Under the pieces are notes generated by a model. The model made no database searches, had not been told where the DNA came from, and was given only the letters and a program-made list of their open reading frames with translations. From assembly GCA_021737265.1 (NCBI GenBank), contig JAIPEF010000014.1, positions 1 to 38,586 of the forward strand: a stretch of DNA of 38,586 nt, written 5' to 3'. Positions within the stretch are counted from its first letter, which is position 1. The number at the start of each line of letters is the position of its first letter. The stretch comes from Desulfocapsa sp. Lineage in GTDB: Bacteria > Desulfobacterota > Desulfobulbia > Desulfobulbales > Desulfocapsaceae. The position numbers and the translations under genes are program-made. This document shows, piece after piece, positions 36,246 through 38,586 of this stretch.

Positions 36246-37967
36246 TTAGACAAGAAGCATTTCAGTGGTAGCTTTTCCAGCAGGTACCATGGGGAATACC
36301 CCTTCTTCTCGAGCAATACGAAAATCTATAATAACGGTATTGTCTGCCGAAAGTTCCAGTGCTTTTTTAATGGTATCTTCAACTTCACTGGTTTTGGTGG
36401 CACGAAGTCCAACGGCACCATATGCTTCAGCAAGAGCTACGAAGTCAGGAGTCACTTCCATGACAGTGGCTGCATAGCGTTTATCATAAAACAATTCCTG
36501 CCACTGGCGAACCATGCCAAGGTAGTTGTTGTTCAGAATACAGACTATTACTGGGCAACCGTACTGTTTGGCAGTCGCCAGTTCCTGAATATTCATCTGG
36601 ATGGAACCGTCACCGGCAACATCGATAACCGTTGCCTCTGGGAAGGCCATTTTAGCACCAATGGCAGCAGGGAGACCGTAGCCCATGGTACCAAGGCCAC
36701 CGGAAGTAATCAGTCGTCTTGGTTTGTTGAACTTGTAAAACTGAGCAGCCCACATCTGATTCTGGCCGACTTCTGTGGTGATGATGGCATCACCACCAGT
36801 CAGTTCGTCGAGTTTTTTGACAACAAACTGTGGCTTGATAACCTCCCCTTCATCAATGTATGTCATGGGATGTTTATTTGTCCATTCATTAATGGTTTCA
36901 ATCCAGGCAGTATGCTTGGCTCCTGCCTCTTCAAGGTTTTGGCCTGAAGAAGCAAACCAGGTGTTCATGGCAGTGAGTGCATGTTTGCAGTCTGCAACAA
37001 TGGGAATATCCACTGAGACATTTTTACTGATAGAGGTGGGGTCGATATCAATATGGATGATTTTTGCGTGGGGGGCAAAGGCGTCAATACGCCCGGTAAC
37101 CCTGTCATCAAAACGAGCACCAACAGCAATCAGAACATCGCTCTTGGCCACTGCCATGTTGGCTGTGTAGCTGCCGTGCATGCCTAGCATTCCCATGGAG
37201 AGCGGGTCGCTTCCAGGAAATCCGCCAAGGCCCATGAGCGTCATGGTGACGGGGATGTTCAGATTTCTGGCAAGTTCTGTCAGCTCTTCGCTACTATTGG
37301 AGAGGATTACACCTCCACCAACATAGAGTACAGGTTTCTTGGCCTCCAGGATCACTTTACATGCCTTCTCTATTTGCCCCATATGAGGTTCGTAGGTGGG
37401 CTGGTAGTTCTGCATGCGGATGGGTTTTTTCTCATCAAAATCTACCATGGATGCAACAACATCTTTTGGCAGATCTATGAGAACAGGACCGGGACGGCCG
37501 GTTCTGGCAATATGAAATGCTTCTCGAAGGGTTGGCACCAGGTCTTCAGCCTTACTGACAAGGTAATTATGTTTGGTGCAGGGGCGTGTGATACCAACTA
37601 TATCAACTTCCTGGAAGGCATCGTTGCCGATCAGGGGCGTGGGAACCTGGCCGGTGAGGATAACCATGGGGATGGAATCCATATAGGCAGTGGCAATGGC
37701 TGTGACACCGTTGGTGGCTCCGGGACCGGAAGTGAGAAGTGCGACTCCAACATCTCCGGTTACACGGGCGAAACCATCGGCAGCGTGTACTGCACCCTGC
37801 TCGTGACGGACAAGGATGTGCTTAACTTCTGAATCCATGAGGTCGTCGTAGAGGTCAATAACAGCTCCCCCAGGAAACCCAAAGATTGTTTTTACCCCCT
37901 CTTCCAGAAGGCATTGTATAATGGCTTCTGAGCCTTTCATTTTTCCCATGAACCCTCTTCCTTTCAA
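36246..37967 (-). CDS. ilvB: Acetolactate synthase large subunit
   Basis: GSEAIIQCLLEEGVKTIFGFPGGAVIDLYDDL; HEQGAVHAADGFAR; TPP motif GDGSIQMNIQELATAKQYGCPVIVCILNNN. RBS suggests a start near 37949. Confidence 0.97.
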   Translation of the reverse strand: MKGRGFMGKMKGSEAIIQCLLEEGVKTIFGFPGGAVIDLYDDLMDSEVKHILVRHEQGAVHAADGFARVTGDVGVALLTSGPGATNGVTAIATAYMDSIPMVILTGQVPTPLIGNDAFQEVDIVGITRPCTKHNYLVSKAEDLVPTLREAFHIARTGRPGPVLIDLPKDVVASMVDFDEKKPIRMQNYQPTYEPHMGQIEKACKVILEAKKPVLYVGGGVILSNSSEELTELARNLNIPVTMTLMGLGGFPGSDPLSMGMLGMHGSYTANMAVAKSDVLIAVGARFDDRVTGRIDAFAPHAKIIHIDIDPTSISKNVSVDIPIVADCKHALTAMNTWFASSGQNLEEAGAKHTAWIETINEWTNKHPMTYIDEGEVIKPQFVVKKLDELTGGDAIITTEVGQNQMWAAQFYKFNKPRRLITSGGLGTMGYGLPAAIGAKMAFPEATVIDVAGDGSIQMNIQELATAKQYGCPVIVCILNNNYLGMVRQWQELFYDKRYAATVMEVTPDFVALAEAYGAVGLRATKTSEVEDTIKKALELSADNTVIIDFRIAREEGVFPMVPAGKATTEMLLV

Positions 37968-38239
37968 TGTTGAGGTTATACTTATCCTGGCTTTTCGTTC
38001 CAGTCAACCTGGGTTAGAAAAGTTGTAATTTAAAAGTTGCAACATTTATTCTCAAAAGAGAGAAATATATCTTTCAATAGCCTGCTTGTCAATATGGAAG
38101 AGGAAACTCATGAAAAAAGCTTGTAAAAATGCTAGGTTGATGAGAGAAAAACAAGAGATGGCTTTAATAGAAACTTGACAATAGGTAACGATGGTGATTA
38201 TTTATTCAAGGACCGCTAACTAAACAATGAGAGAGTTCC

Positions 38240-38320
38240 ATGAACAGACACAAATTTCTATCCACCCTGCTACTCCCCCGACTAAAAGAAACGCCTGTGG
38301 TGGAGATTGGAGAGTTCTGA
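38240..38320 (+). CDS. Candidate leucine-rich leader peptide (26 aa)
   Basis: MNRHKFLSTLLLPRLKETPVVEIGEF*, purine-rich GAGAG upstream, intrinsic terminator 33 nt downstream. Confidence 0.3.
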   Translation: MNRHKFLSTLLLPRLKETPVVEIGEF

Positions 38321-38353
38321 AACGTTTATCGTCATAGCAACTGAAGATCAGAC

Positions 38354-38384
38354 AAGGCCGCAGCATAAAACTGCGGCCTTTTTG
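38354..38384 (+). terminator. Intrinsic terminator / possible attenuator
   Basis: AAGGCCGCAG-CATAAAA-CTGCGGCCTT followed by TTTG. Confidence 0.8.
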
Positions 38385-38447
38385 TTTGTGCCCGGTTCGA
38401 CGCTTTTGAATACCGTAAAAATTATTTTCTACGGGTTTATCAAAGAG

Positions 38448-38586
38448 GATAAACTCGTAAAAACCTCAAACCCAGGATGGCTAAGTAAAAAGCTCCATAT
38501 GCGAGGCGCGTATTTTTTATTTAATTTCGGCGTACTAAGGTACGTCGAAATTAAATAAAAAATGCAGCAACGAAGCAGATGGAGAG
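38448..38586 (-). repeat. Palindromic interspersed element, copy C (partial; runs off the window)
   Basis: Shares GATAAACTCGTAAAAACCTCAAACC..AGGATGGCTAAGT with copy A (reverse complement); inner 24-bp arms 38512-38535 / 38540-38563. Confidence 0.8.

Noticed and set aside
36192-36947. 251-aa plus ORF opposite ilvB
   Set aside because: Shadow ORF; ilvB is unambiguous on the minus strand.

Overview
The window looks like a chromosomal segment of a Desulfobulbales-like (Desulfobacterota) bacterium. This placement is inferred from gene content and was not tested. Left to right it holds: a YejB/YejE-type ABC permease pair; an mlaE-F-D-A-C operon with a coupled cyclic-nucleotide-binding protein; a yceD-rpmF-plsX-fabH cluster that continues as acyl-CoA dehydrogenase-etfB-etfA(ferredoxin)-fabG-acpP-fabF-rpiB-glyA-nrdR-ribD; an orphan ParB-domain protein, HU and an orphan PilC on the minus strand; a PxxKW cysteine-rich small protein; yggS and tatD; adenine deaminase; a Roadblock/MglA-like GTPase/large acidic protein cassette; a Rieske/cytochrome b pair; and coaD, rsmD, asd, pssA, psd, ilvH, ilvB on the minus strand. 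Two things stand out. (1) A dispersed ~200 bp nested-palindrome element has two complete copies plus one partial copy at the window edge. It has covarying hairpin arms and 8-9 bp flanking direct repeats. One copy splits tatD from yggS, and the duplicated target carries the yggS start codon. (2) A three-gene Roadblock-MglA GTPase-acidic protein cassette, whose third protein carries three copies of an apparently uncharacterised helical module.
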